Below, one piece after another: positions 17,463-25,473 of a stretch of DNA of 64,000 nucleotides; positions within the stretch are counted from its first letter, which is position 1; each line of letters opens with the position of its first letter. Location: contig CALHFG010000104.1 in the NCBI GenBank assembly GCA_938029215.1, positions 1-64,000 of the forward strand, written 5' to 3'. Origin of the DNA: an uncultured Acidimicrobiales bacterium (GTDB lineage Bacteria > Actinomycetota > Acidimicrobiia > Acidimicrobiales > SZUA-35). The translations under genes and the position numbers were made by a program. Under the pieces are notes generated by a model. It had not been told where the DNA came from and made no database searches. It saw nothing but the letters and a program-made list of their open reading frames with translations.

Positions 17463-18203
17463 CTATCGGCGGCGCCGCCACTGGATGAAGAGCAGTTGGT
17501 CCGCAGTCCAAACATGCACAAGATCAAACCCCCGCAACGAGGGTGCACCTCCGTGAGCGGCCCGGGAGCTTGCCCCGGCGACGAGGTGAGGAGACAGGGT
17601 CAGGTTCCACTCGTCGATGCAGTCGGACTCTACGAAGGCACCGTTGAGCGACGGGCCACCTTCGAGCAACGCGACGCGGTGGCCCCGATCCCAGAGAATG
17701 TCCAAAACCGCCATGGGGGTGACGACCGGCGTTGCCACCCGAGCGACGTCGGCGACCGACGTCAGCGACTCCAGAGCGTCGGAGTCGGCGTCTGCGCCAG
17801 CAACGACCAACGGTCGATAGGTGGGGTCGGCGAACAAGGGGAGTTCGGGTGAGATGCGCCCGCTCGCGGTAACAACAACGATCAGCGGTCGGTCGGACTG
17901 GCCGCGGTTCCGGCGGTTGCGCTGGGCCTGAGCCCCGGGCCTGGGAGCCTTGTATTGCTCGGCCCGAGCGGTTCCAGCCCCCACGATGATGACGTCGACG
18001 AGGGACCGAAGCGCCATAAAAACCTTGAAGTCCGCCGGGCCGCCGAGACCGCCGGAGAGTCCATCGACGCTCACCGCTCCGTCCATGCTTGTCACCATGT
18101 TGGACAGCACGTAAGGACGTTCGGTGGTAGTCGAGCGCTCCTGGAGGTCGAACTCGATCATGGGGTCAATATCTTCGAAACTTTTTTGCAGCGGTTGAAC
18201 CAC
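17463..18203 (-). CDS. RibD C-terminal-domain (pyrimidine/dihydrofolate reductase-like) protein
   Basis: An NADPH-dependent reductase of the RibD_C family, as in the second step domain of riboflavin synthesis. Motifs include SNMVTSMDGAVSVDGLSGGLGGPAD and VDVIIVGAGTARAEQY near the N-terminus, and VALLEGGPSLNGAFVES near the C-terminus. There is no deaminase domain, and no riboflavin genes are nearby, so the physiological substrate is uncertain. The frame is open to an ATG at 18284, but residues before the GTG at 18203 look non-coding and the family N-terminus aligns from about here, so I chose GTG 18203 (246 residues). Confidence 0.85.
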   Translation of the reverse strand: MVQPLQKSFEDIDPMIEFDLQERSTTTERPYVLSNMVTSMDGAVSVDGLSGGLGGPADFKVFMALRSLVDVIIVGAGTARAEQYKAPRPGAQAQRNRRNRGQSDRPLIVVVTASGRISPELPLFADPTYRPLVVAGADADSDALESLTSVADVARVATPVVTPMAVLDILWDRGHRVALLEGGPSLNGAFVESDCIDEWNLTLSPHLVAGASSRAAHGGAPSLRGFDLVHVWTADQLLFIQWRRRR

Positions 18204-18314
18204 AGAACGACAGTACCTGGCGGTTCTCCACAGCCGTTGGGGATAACTGGGCCGAATTCCCACATTCATCCACTTTTGATTCACAGGGATCGGTGTCTAC
18301 GTTGTCTTCATACC

Positions 18315-18441
18315 GGTAAGGCCGGTCCGTGAACAGCGGAGGGTGGGGGCAGAATTGGGGGCCTCCTGGGCGAGTCAGGCAGCGCGTTCAGCGTTGGGCG
18401 CGGACGAAACCTGGACCTGTTCTTTGCGGATCGGCCTTACC
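18315..18441 (+). ncRNA. Candidate structured RNA / nrdJ leader: 19-bp long-range stem
   Basis: Bases 18315-18333 can pair with 18423-18441 over 19 consecutive positions, 16 Watson-Crick and 3 G-U, enclosing about 89 nt. The outer ten pairs (GGTAAGGCCG with CGGCCTTACC) are perfect. The enclosed part is G-rich with smaller possible helices. The element sits in the 387-bp gap between the RibD-like gene and nrdJ, ending 149 nt before the nrdJ start. I do not recognise a cobalamin riboswitch, SRP RNA, 6S RNA or RNase P RNA core in it. The strand is assumed from nrdJ. The remainder of the gap shows a direct repeat ATACGCCAT (18458 and 18532) and no clear gene. Confidence 0.45.
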
Positions 18442-18590
18442 AAATCAACCCGTGGGAATACGCCATATGAACGCTGCGTCGGTATCTGCTGTGGCTGTTT
18501 GGGTCAGGCGGCACTGGTCGCTGTCACACCCATACGCCATCATGGGATTGTTCGATTCGGTTGGGTTGAACGCCTTCAAAGGAGATCCCC

Positions 18591-21332
18591 GTGGCCCTCG
18601 CATCCGAGAACACCCAGATCGGCCTACGTCGTTGCTTTACCGATGCGTCGGTCCATCCCTATGACGCTGTCCAGTGGGAACGTCGGGATGCAAGAATCGA
18701 GAACTGGCAGACGGGCGAGGTTGTCTTTGAGCAGATTGATGTCGAGGTGCCGGCCGCTTGGTCGCCAAACGCCACAAACATTTTGGCGCAGAAGTACTTT
18801 CGCGGTGCGCTCGGTGCCGATGACCGCGAGTCTTCCCTTCGCCAAGTTGCCGATCGCGTGGTGGACACGATTACCCGTTGGGGTGCCGAAAGTGGCTACT
18901 TCCTCGATGGGGGAGAGTCTCAGACCTTCAATGAGGAACTGAAGTTCCTCATCATTGATCAACGGGCCGCGTTCAACAGTCCTGTCTGGTTCAACATTGG
19001 GGTTGACGGCGTGCCGAATCAGGCCTCCGCTTGTTTCATCCTTTCGGTGGAAGACTCGATGGACTCGATCCTCAACTGGTACACCGAAGAAGGAATCATT
19101 TTCAAGGGAGGGTCCGGCGCGGGTGTCAACCTTTCTCGCATCCGATCGTCGGTCGAGCCGCTAACGGGCGGTGGCACCGCCTCGGGCCCGGTGAGCTTCA
19201 TGCGGGGAGCAGACGCGTCTGCAGGGACCATCAAGAGCGGCGGCAAGACCCGTCGGGCGGCCAAGATGGTGGTGCTCGATGCGGATCATCCCGACATCGA
19301 GGAGTTCGTGTGGTGCAAAGCCACCGAGGAGCGAAAGGCACGAGCGCTGCGGGATGCAGGCTTCGACATGTCGCTCGATGGCAAGGATATTCACAGCGTC
19401 CAATATCAAAACGCCAACAATTCGGTACGTGTCACCGATGATTTCATGCAGGCGGTGGTCGACGACGCCGATTGGTCGTTGGTCGGTCGCACCGATGGGG
19501 CGGTGCTCGCCACACTGAAGGCTCGAGATCTACTCAGGCAGGTCGCAACGGCAGCATGGGAGTGTGCCGACCCCGGTATTCAGTTCGACACCACGATCAA
19601 TCGGTGGCACACCGCACCGGCCCACGGCCGGATTGACGCCAGCAATCCATGTAGTGAGTACTTCCATGTCAACAACAGCGCCTGCAATCTGGCAAGCATC
19701 AACCTGCTTCGATATCTCAACGACGATGGCAGCTTTGATGTGGAGGGGTTCCAGCACACGGTCGAGGTGGTGTTTGTCGCCCAGGAGATCCTCATCTCGC
19801 ACGCCGACTATCCCACCGAGGAGATAGCCGAAACCACCAGAGCCCTACGCCAGATTGGGTTGGGGTATACCAACCTGGGGGCGCTTCTCATGAGCATGGG
19901 CCTTCCCTACGACAGCGACCAAGGCCGAGCCACCGCAGCCTCCATCACGTCGCTGCTCACCGGTCAGGCGTACCAGACGTCGGTCCAGATCGCCGCCAGG
20001 ATGGGACCCTTCTCGGGATTTCATGCCAATCGGGACGCGATGCTGAACGTGCTCCAAATGCACCGGGCGGCTCACCAGAAGATCGATGCCGCCCTCGCTC
20101 CCGAACCCCTCGTGTCGGCCGGCCAGGCCGTGTGGTCCAACGTGAATGAGCGTGCTGTCTCAGCCGGGGTGCGGAACTCTCAAGCCACGGTGCTGGCGCC
20201 TACCGGCACCATCAGTTTCCTGCTCGACTGTGACACCACCGGGATCGAACCCGATCTCGGGCTCGTCAAAGTGAAGACGCTTGTAGGCGGGGGAACGATG
20301 ACGATCGTCAACCAGTCGGTGCCCCGTGCCCTCCAAAACCTTGGCTACTCGGCGGAGGAAGTACAGCAGATCACCGCTCACATCGATCGCCATGCGTCGA
20401 TCGTCGGAGCACCGCTCCGAGACCCGGGCCATCAGGCCATCTTCGCGTGCTCCATGGGCGACAACACGATCGACTACACGGGGCACGTTGCCATGATGGC
20501 GGCCGTCCAGCCGTTCCTCTCTGGCGGCATTAGCAAGACGGTCAACTGTCCGGAAAGCACGACGGTCGAAGAAATCGAACAGCTGTTGATTCGGGCATGG
20601 AAGACCGGCGTGAAGTCGGTGGCCATTTACCGAGACAACTGCAAGGTCGCTCAACCCTTGAGCACCAAGCGAGATGCGGAAGGTTCATCGGTTGCAAACG
20701 AAAAGATCGTGTATCGACCCGTACGCGAAAAGTTGCCTCGCAACAGAAGCAGCAGAACCTTCGAGTTCCGGGTTGCCGATTGCAAGGGTTTCGTCACCGT
20801 TGGTGAATACGACGATGGTCGTCCGGGCGAGATCTTCGTCAGGGTTTCCAAGCAGGGGTCAACGATGGCCGGGATCATGGATGCGTTCGCGATTTCGGTA
20901 AGTCATGGCCTCCAGTACGGAGTACCCCTGCGGAACTTTGTCGACACGTTCACTGGCATGCGCTTTGAACCTGCTGGCATGACCGATGATCCCGACGTGC
21001 GCATTGCGTCGTCGATTATGGACTACCTGTTTCGCAAGATGGCCGTGCTCTATATGAGTTTCGAGGAACGCTCAGCTCTTGGAATCTTCACCACCGGGGA
21101 GCGCACGCAACAGACCCTTCCGGGCGTCGATGACGCACCTACTACCTTGGGGGTCGACCTGCCAGCGGATCCACCATCGATCGAATGGGCCGGCGAGCTG
21201 GTCGATCGTATGCGGGCCGATGCGGTTGCCGATCCGAGTGCACCTATGTGTATGCAATGCGGAATCACCATGCACCGCTCGGGGAGCTGTCACGTGTGTC
21301 CCAGTTGCGGGAGCACCAGCGGCTGCAGTTAG
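18591..21332 (+). CDS. nrdJ: Vitamin B12-dependent (class II) ribonucleoside-diphosphate reductase
   Basis: Makes deoxyribonucleotides using adenosylcobalamin to generate the thiyl radical, so it works with or without oxygen. The 913-residue protein has the catalytic barrel with NPCSEYFHVNNSACNLASINL (radical and redox cysteines), the FNSPVWFN substrate segment, the GGSGAGVNLSRIRS segment, and a Cys-rich tail (CMQC ... CHVCPSCGSTSGCS) that regenerates the active-site disulfide and binds zinc. The start is GTG at 18591, with AGGAG 7 nt upstream. The long leader may carry regulation (see 18315-18441), and NrdR encoded upstream is the expected repressor, although I could not find a clear NrdR box. 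Confidence 0.97.
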   Translation: MALASENTQIGLRRCFTDASVHPYDAVQWERRDARIENWQTGEVVFEQIDVEVPAAWSPNATNILAQKYFRGALGADDRESSLRQVADRVVDTITRWGAESGYFLDGGESQTFNEELKFLIIDQRAAFNSPVWFNIGVDGVPNQASACFILSVEDSMDSILNWYTEEGIIFKGGSGAGVNLSRIRSSVEPLTGGGTASGPVSFMRGADASAGTIKSGGKTRRAAKMVVLDADHPDIEEFVWCKATEERKARALRDAGFDMSLDGKDIHSVQYQNANNSVRVTDDFMQAVVDDADWSLVGRTDGAVLATLKARDLLRQVATAAWECADPGIQFDTTINRWHTAPAHGRIDASNPCSEYFHVNNSACNLASINLLRYLNDDGSFDVEGFQHTVEVVFVAQEILISHADYPTEEIAETTRALRQIGLGYTNLGALLMSMGLPYDSDQGRATAASITSLLTGQAYQTSVQIAARMGPFSGFHANRDAMLNVLQMHRAAHQKIDAALAPEPLVSAGQAVWSNVNERAVSAGVRNSQATVLAPTGTISFLLDCDTTGIEPDLGLVKVKTLVGGGTMTIVNQSVPRALQNLGYSAEEVQQITAHIDRHASIVGAPLRDPGHQAIFACSMGDNTIDYTGHVAMMAAVQPFLSGGISKTVNCPESTTVEEIEQLLIRAWKTGVKSVAIYRDNCKVAQPLSTKRDAEGSSVANEKIVYRPVREKLPRNRSSRTFEFRVADCKGFVTVGEYDDGRPGEIFVRVSKQGSTMAGIMDAFAISVSHGLQYGVPLRNFVDTFTGMRFEPAGMTDDPDVRIASSIMDYLFRKMAVLYMSFEERSALGIFTTGERTQQTLPGVDDAPTTLGVDLPADPPSIEWAGELVDRMRADAVADPSAPMCMQCGITMHRSGSCHVCPSCGSTSGCS

Positions 21333-21376
21333 TACCCGGGGCACGGACCGTCGTTGCTCCCAACGGTTCTGTCGTC

Positions 21377-22279
21377 TTACCCGCCGGTGGTTGAGGTTGA
21401 GCTCGCCGGTGGATCCTGCGTTGTCGAAGACGAAGACGAAGACGACGTTGAGGAGGGCGCGGGGTCGCTCGTAGTGCTCGACGGCAGTGTCTCGACCGGC
21501 TCAAGCGGCTCGGTGATCACGGGGTCTTCGTCGGCGGTGGTTGTTGGTGCTTCGGTCGTTTCGACCGGTTCCGGTTCGGTCGTAGAGGTGGTGGTCTCCA
21601 CCGGCTCCAACGGTTCAGCGAGCGTGGTATCGGTGTTGGTTGTTGTGGTGGGGTTCGAACCTGATGTGGACGGTTCGGTCGAAGGCGGTGGAACAACCGA
21701 CGAGGCCGGGTCGCTGCTGTCTACTGGCACGGTGGTGGTCGGAAGGTTCTCCGTGGTGGTGATGTCGTCGGCTGTCGTGTCGTCGCTGCCACCGTCTACC
21801 CAGGAGGGCTTTGGAAGCGGGCTGGTGGGAATCTCGGTGCTTGTGCTGTCGGCTTCGTCGGTCGATGCCTCAGTGCGGGCAACGCTGACCGATGGGCCAA
21901 GGGTCGCTTCGGTCTTGGGTGGTTCCGGGGTTGCCGTTGTTGGAGCCGAGGTCGACTCGACGGCTGCTGCTTGCGTGCCAGTGGGAGCCGAAGAGCTTGG
22001 TGCGGGTTCTTCCTGGGGCTCAGCCTCGACCTCCACGATGACAACGGGAGCCTGTGTCGTGGTGGTGGACTCGGTGGTGGTCGACTCGACCGTCGTGCCT
22101 CTGACCGTCACCCGTGAACTGTCGGTGCTGTTGCCGACGAATTGCACGATTGGGCTGCCCTGGACAACGAGCGCCTGATAGGCAAGAGGGCCAGCAATCG
22201 CGGCAACAGACAGCGAAGACAGAACGACCGCGAGAGCGAGCCGAGAGCTGCGAGTCTCTGTTGTGACGGGTTGGCGCAT
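21377..22279 (-). CDS. Membrane-anchored Ser/Thr/Pro-rich surface protein
   Basis: A 300-residue protein: a short cytoplasmic start, one hydrophobic segment at about 13-37 (LALAVVLSSLSVAAIAGPLAYQAL), then about 250 residues of low-complexity Thr/Ser/Pro/Glu sequence with recurring EPVET and TTT motifs. It resembles mucin-like stalks of actinobacterial surface proteins; no enzymatic domain is visible. The opposite strand is also open over this span, but that frame has no export signal and only mirrors the repeats, so I chose the minus strand. The C-terminus (STSTTGG) has no sortase motif. Function unknown. Confidence 0.65.
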   Translation of the reverse strand: MRQPVTTETRSSRLALAVVLSSLSVAAIAGPLAYQALVVQGSPIVQFVGNSTDSSRVTVRGTTVESTTTESTTTTQAPVVIVEVEAEPQEEPAPSSSAPTGTQAAAVESTSAPTTATPEPPKTEATLGPSVSVARTEASTDEADSTSTEIPTSPLPKPSWVDGGSDDTTADDITTTENLPTTTVPVDSSDPASSVVPPPSTEPSTSGSNPTTTTNTDTTLAEPLEPVETTTSTTEPEPVETTEAPTTTADEDPVITEPLEPVETLPSSTTSDPAPSSTSSSSSSSTTQDPPASSTSTTGG

Positions 22280-22448
22280 GAAATCTCTGTGGTTGGGCGG
22301 GGCGAGTGCAGGTTGCTCGGTGCGAACAACCGAACACGGTGTTTCTAGTCAAGAAATGGGGTGTCTGGGGTGCTCAGGGGATGAATAGCCCACGAAAAAC
22401 TTCATCGATTTCGGCTCGTTGGGTGAACGGTAGACACGGTGCGTGGAT

Positions 22449-22471
22449 GCCACCACAATTGGTGGTTTTTT
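22449..22471 (+). terminator. Rho-independent terminator without an obvious upstream gene
   Basis: CCACCA pairs with TGGTGG around a CAAT loop, followed by six T residues on the plus strand. It lies in the 320-bp gap between the divergent surface-protein gene and the cyclo-ligase gene. No plus-strand coding gene precedes it within the gap, so it may end a short untranslated RNA or read-through. Nothing else in 22280-22599 is recognisable. Confidence 0.55.
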
Positions 22472-22599
22472 CGTGCCCTCTGTGGCTGACGGTTTGGGCT
22501 CTGCGTGGTCGGCAAATTCGTGGTGCCGTTGTGTTCAGGAGTGCGTTTGCGCTCAGGGTCCGGGGTGGGAAGGCGGCAAATTCTTGCGACAGTGTCGGG

Positions 22600-23190
22600 A
22601 TGAGCTCGATGGGAGAGAAGACGCGGTGGCGGGCGGAAGCCAAGGACCGGCGCGCACGCAATCTCACCGATCGAATCGAGCGTGACCGCCGCTTGGTCGA
22701 CCATCTCGAGCAATGGATGCTGGACACTCTGGATCGAGACACCACCGTGGTGCTCTACGATGCGTTGCCGGGTGAGGCCGATCTGTCTGCGCTCAAGGTC
22801 AGTCACCGTCTGCTGTCGAACGGCGTTTCCTTTGCCCTGACCCGGACACCCGAAGTGGGGTTTGATCTCACTGTCCACCCGGTTGACTCGCCCATGGAGG
22901 ATCATCGATTCGGGTATCGACAGCCGGTGGTGAGCGCTCCGGTCATCGACAGCGAAGACATCGCAGCTGTTCTCGTTCCTGCCTTGGCGTTTGATCGCCA
23001 CGGGAATCGCTTGGGGTTTGGGGCGGGGTATTACGACCGATTCTTGGCTCGCCTCCCTGAGGTCTACAAGGTCGGTATCGCCGACGTCCTGGTCGAAGAG
23101 CTGCTGCCGGCTGAGTCTTTCGATATCCCGATGACTCATCTTGCAACCGTTGATGCTGTCGATGCGGTGACCGACGAACGATTGGGCTAG
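22600..23190 (+). CDS. 5-formyltetrahydrofolate cyclo-ligase
   Basis: Converts 5-formyl-THF to 5,10-methenyl-THF with ATP, clearing an inhibitory folate. The family motif GFGAGYYDRFLAR lies near the C-terminus, preceded by VLVPALAFDRHGNRLG, and the basic N-terminus (KTRWRAEAKDRRARNL) matches the family's R/K-rich start. The open frame extends back to 22306, but the extra residues look non-coding; the usual family N-terminus begins at ATG 22600 or 22609. It converges with the small membrane-peptide gene (3-bp overlap). Confidence 0.92.
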   Translation: MSSMGEKTRWRAEAKDRRARNLTDRIERDRRLVDHLEQWMLDTLDRDTTVVLYDALPGEADLSALKVSHRLLSNGVSFALTRTPEVGFDLTVHPVDSPMEDHRFGYRQPVVSAPVIDSEDIAAVLVPALAFDRHGNRLGFGAGYYDRFLARLPEVYKVGIADVLVEELLPAESFDIPMTHLATVDAVDAVTDERLG

Positions 23191-23354
23191 AGGAAGAGCA
23201 GCGTGATGAACGAGCCGATGGTGCTCAGCACCATGGCGAGAACACCGACAATCACCATCCAGAACACCACCGGTCGACGTTTGCGCATCGGGGCCAACGA
23301 GCTGATCGGCGAAGGTTCAGGCTCGTCGGCCTTGGGTGGCGTGTAGCGGCTCAT
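23187..23354 (-). CDS. 55-residue single-pass membrane peptide
   Basis: A short open frame of 55 codons on the minus strand, starting at ATG 23354, only 6 bases after the RDD-gene stop. Its predicted product has a Pro/Glu-rich cytoplasmic start, a basic MRKRRP stop-transfer flank, and one hydrophobic helix covering about residues 29-55 (VVFWMVIVGVLAMVLSTIG...). This topology and its tight spacing to the RDD gene suggest a real small protein that accompanies the RDD membrane protein. No homology is known to me; the function is unknown. Confidence 0.65.
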   Translation of the reverse strand: MSRYTPPKADEPEPSPISSLAPMRKRRPVVFWMVIVGVLAMVLSTIGSFITLLFL

Positions 23355-23360
23355 GCGGGT

Positions 23361-23966
23361 CTAGACGGGCCGGTCGACAACGACGGTCTTGGCGATCTTG
23401 TCCCACAGCGTGTGATGGTTGGCATCGGCAAACATCAGTACCAGTGAGATGAACGCAATGATCATGACGAACCAACTACCGACGACTCCCAGGAGAACGA
23501 GCCCGAGCGGAGCGATTCGGAGCGCTGCTTGTTGGATCGACGGAAGGTTGCCGTCGGTATCGGTGACGGTGAGGTCGAGGGCCAACTTGCCAAGCGATGC
23601 GCCCTGGGTGACGACCATTCCGATCTCTAGGGTCGCAATTGCGACGAACCACACGAGGTTCTGGGTGAACGACGCATTCATACCGATTTCGGCCTGGAGA
23701 CTGGAGCCCTCGTTGACGCCAAGAATGAGCGCCACGAGAACCGCAACCGCGAGCCATACCAGATAGTCCAGAGCCCGCGCCCCGATTCGGCGACCGGGAC
23801 TGGCGAGCCGGAGGTTGGTTGGGAGGTTGCCGGGTCGTTTGTCGACAGTAGGAGGTGCAGTAGGGCCTCCTTGCCACTGGGTTCCGTCCCAGTACCGGAC
23901 GGTGCCAGGAGGATCGCCCTTCGCGTGGTAGTGACCGGGTGCAGGTGATGAGGTTGTACTGCTCAT
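23361..23966 (-). CDS. DUF2510-RDD family membrane protein
   Basis: A 201-residue integral membrane protein. Residues 10-35 form a DUF2510 module (GHYHAKGDPPGTVRYWDGTQWQ), a short Trp-rich domain common in actinobacterial membrane proteins. The RDD domain follows (about 55-195), with the Arg in RRIGARALDYLVW, the aspartates characteristic of the family, and three hydrophobic segments. RDD proteins have been linked to transport (some to Na+/H+ exchange), but the function here is not predictable. It forms an apparent operon with the 55-residue peptide and is divergent from galE. Confidence 0.88.
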   Translation of the reverse strand: MSSTTSSPAPGHYHAKGDPPGTVRYWDGTQWQGGPTAPPTVDKRPGNLPTNLRLASPGRRIGARALDYLVWLAVAVLVALILGVNEGSSLQAEIGMNASFTQNLVWFVAIATLEIGMVVTQGASLGKLALDLTVTDTDGNLPSIQQAALRIAPLGLVLLGVVGSWFVMIIAFISLVLMFADANHHTLWDKIAKTVVVDRPV

Positions 23967-24137
23967 GAGATGCTCGGGGAGGTAGAGGGGAACCTAACTG
24001 TGACTACTGCAAAAGCATGTCACTTCTGCCGATAGTAGTGCGGTACCCCAGATTGCTCGGGGATAGCCGGTGCGCCATCTACGCTCGGTACCGCCCCCAA
24101 CAAACTCTCGTTTTTCGACCTCACCCCAGGAGTCCTG

Positions 24138-25160
24138 ATGGACAGAACAATCCTCGTCACCGGCGGAGCCGGCTACATCGGAAGCCACACCGCTCTCGCG
24201 CTTCTGGAGGCTGGCGACCGGGTGGTGATCGCCGACAACCTGGTGAATTCGTCGAAGCAGTCGATCGCAGCGGTGGAGCGGCTCACCGGTGCAACCATCG
24301 AATTCGCCGAAGTTGACCTCACCGACCGCGATCAGACCCGCGAGTTGTTCGACACCTACCCGGTCGAAGCCGCCATTCACTTCGCGGGCTTGAAGGCGGT
24401 CGGGGAGTCAACCGAGAAGCCGCTGCTGTACTACCGCAACAATCTGCTCTCCACGATCAACCTGCTCGAAGAGATGGCCGCCCACGACGTCTTTCAGCTT
24501 GTCTTTTCGTCTTCGGCGACCGTCTATGGCGATCCGGAAATTCTTCCGATCCCCGAGGGGGCGGCCACCGGTCCCACCAACGCGTACGGACGAACCAAAC
24601 TCATGATCGAAGACATCTGCCGCGATGTGGCGGCGGCAGATCCCCGCTGGCAGATCAGCCTGCTGCGCTATTTCAACCCGGTCGGTGCCCATCAAAGCGG
24701 TGACATCGGCGAAGACCCCAACGGAATTCCGAACAACCTGGTGCCCTATGTGATGCAGGTAGCGGTGGGTCGCAGAGAAAAGCTCAGCGTCTTTGGTGGC
24801 GACTATGACACCCACGATGGAACCGGCGTCCGCGATTACATCCACGTGATCGACCTTGCCGCAGGCCATCTTGCGGCACTGGATCATCTTCCGGAAGGCT
24901 GTCGCGAATACAACCTGGGCACAGGCTCTGGTGCGTCGGTTATCGACGTTGTCAAGGCTGCCGAGGCAGTCAGCGGCAAAGAGATTCCCTATGAGATCGT
25001 TGGTCGCAGGACCGGAGATATTGCAACGTCGTTAGCAGACCCTCAGCGGGCCAACGACGAACTGGAGTGGCGGGCTGACCGCTCGATCGACGCGATGTTG
25101 ACCGACGCGTGGCGGTGGCAGTCAAAGAATCCCGAGGGATACCCCCGGGATGATGCATAG
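24138..25160 (+). CDS. galE: UDP-glucose 4-epimerase
   Basis: NAD-dependent extended SDR enzyme that interconverts UDP-glucose and UDP-galactose for cell-surface glycans. The GGAGYIGS NAD-binding motif is at residues 9-16, with S125 and the catalytic Y150-x3-K154. LRYFNPVGAH and DGTGVRDYIHVIDLA are typical GalE segments. At 340 residues it is complete. The ATG has AGGAG 6 nt upstream. A TACGCT hexamer around 24079 may be its -10, giving a leader of about 50 nt. Confidence 0.96.
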   Translation: MDRTILVTGGAGYIGSHTALALLEAGDRVVIADNLVNSSKQSIAAVERLTGATIEFAEVDLTDRDQTRELFDTYPVEAAIHFAGLKAVGESTEKPLLYYRNNLLSTINLLEEMAAHDVFQLVFSSSATVYGDPEILPIPEGAATGPTNAYGRTKLMIEDICRDVAAADPRWQISLLRYFNPVGAHQSGDIGEDPNGIPNNLVPYVMQVAVGRREKLSVFGGDYDTHDGTGVRDYIHVIDLAAGHLAALDHLPEGCREYNLGTGSGASVIDVVKAAEAVSGKEIPYEIVGRRTGDIATSLADPQRANDELEWRADRSIDAMLTDAWRWQSKNPEGYPRDDA

Positions 25161-25163
25161 CGA

Positions 25164-25409
25164 CTAGCTGTCGTCGTCGCCGCCGGCCTTGAGGCCTTCA
25201 AAGATCTCTTTGCAGGTTGGGCACACCCCGAAGTTCTTCGGGTCGCGACTCGGTATCCAGACCTTTCCACACAGCGCCTTCACCGGTGTTCCCTCTACCG
25301 TCGACGGAAGGATTTCATCCTTCTTGACGTAGTGGGCGAATCGATCGTGATCCCCATCGCCGGTGGTTGGCCGAACGATCGTCTCGGTATCGGTGGTGAA
25401 CGACGTCAT
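25164..25409 (-). CDS. DUF3039 family protein
   Basis: An 81-residue cytoplasmic protein of the actinobacterial DUF3039 type. It has HDRFAHYVKK with a conserved His pair, ALCGKVW, and GVCPTCKEIFEGL; these His and Cys residues could bind zinc, but this is an inference. Function unknown. The frame is open for a further 339 bases upstream, but there it overlaps the thioredoxin lipoprotein gene, so the start is taken as ATG 25409, with GGGAG about 11 nt before it. Confidence 0.88.
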   Translation of the reverse strand: MTSFTTDTETIVRPTTGDGDHDRFAHYVKKDEILPSTVEGTPVKALCGKVWIPSRDPKNFGVCPTCKEIFEGLKAGGDDDS

Positions 25410-25473
25410 GGTCGTATTGTCTCCCAAATCTGCTGACGCGCAACAGTAGTTTCGAAATTTGCCCGTTTTCGGG

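Noticed and set aside
18315-18590. Cobalamin riboswitch before nrdJ
   Set aside because: I looked for the B12 box and the conserved core around the GCTGCCCCCGC-type segment on both strands and found no match in the right order. Only a GAGTCAGG fragment is present, which is not enough.
18300-18590. NrdR boxes upstream of nrdJ
   Set aside because: No ACACWATATATT-like pairs were found. The repeated ATACGCCAT (18458, 18532) does not match the consensus.
21354-22178. Plus-strand 274-codon ORF (VVEVELAGGSCVVEDEDED...)
   Set aside because: It is the mirror of the Ser/Thr-rich minus-strand gene. It has no export signal or start context, while the minus-strand product has a membrane anchor and a normal actinobacterial low-complexity stalk.
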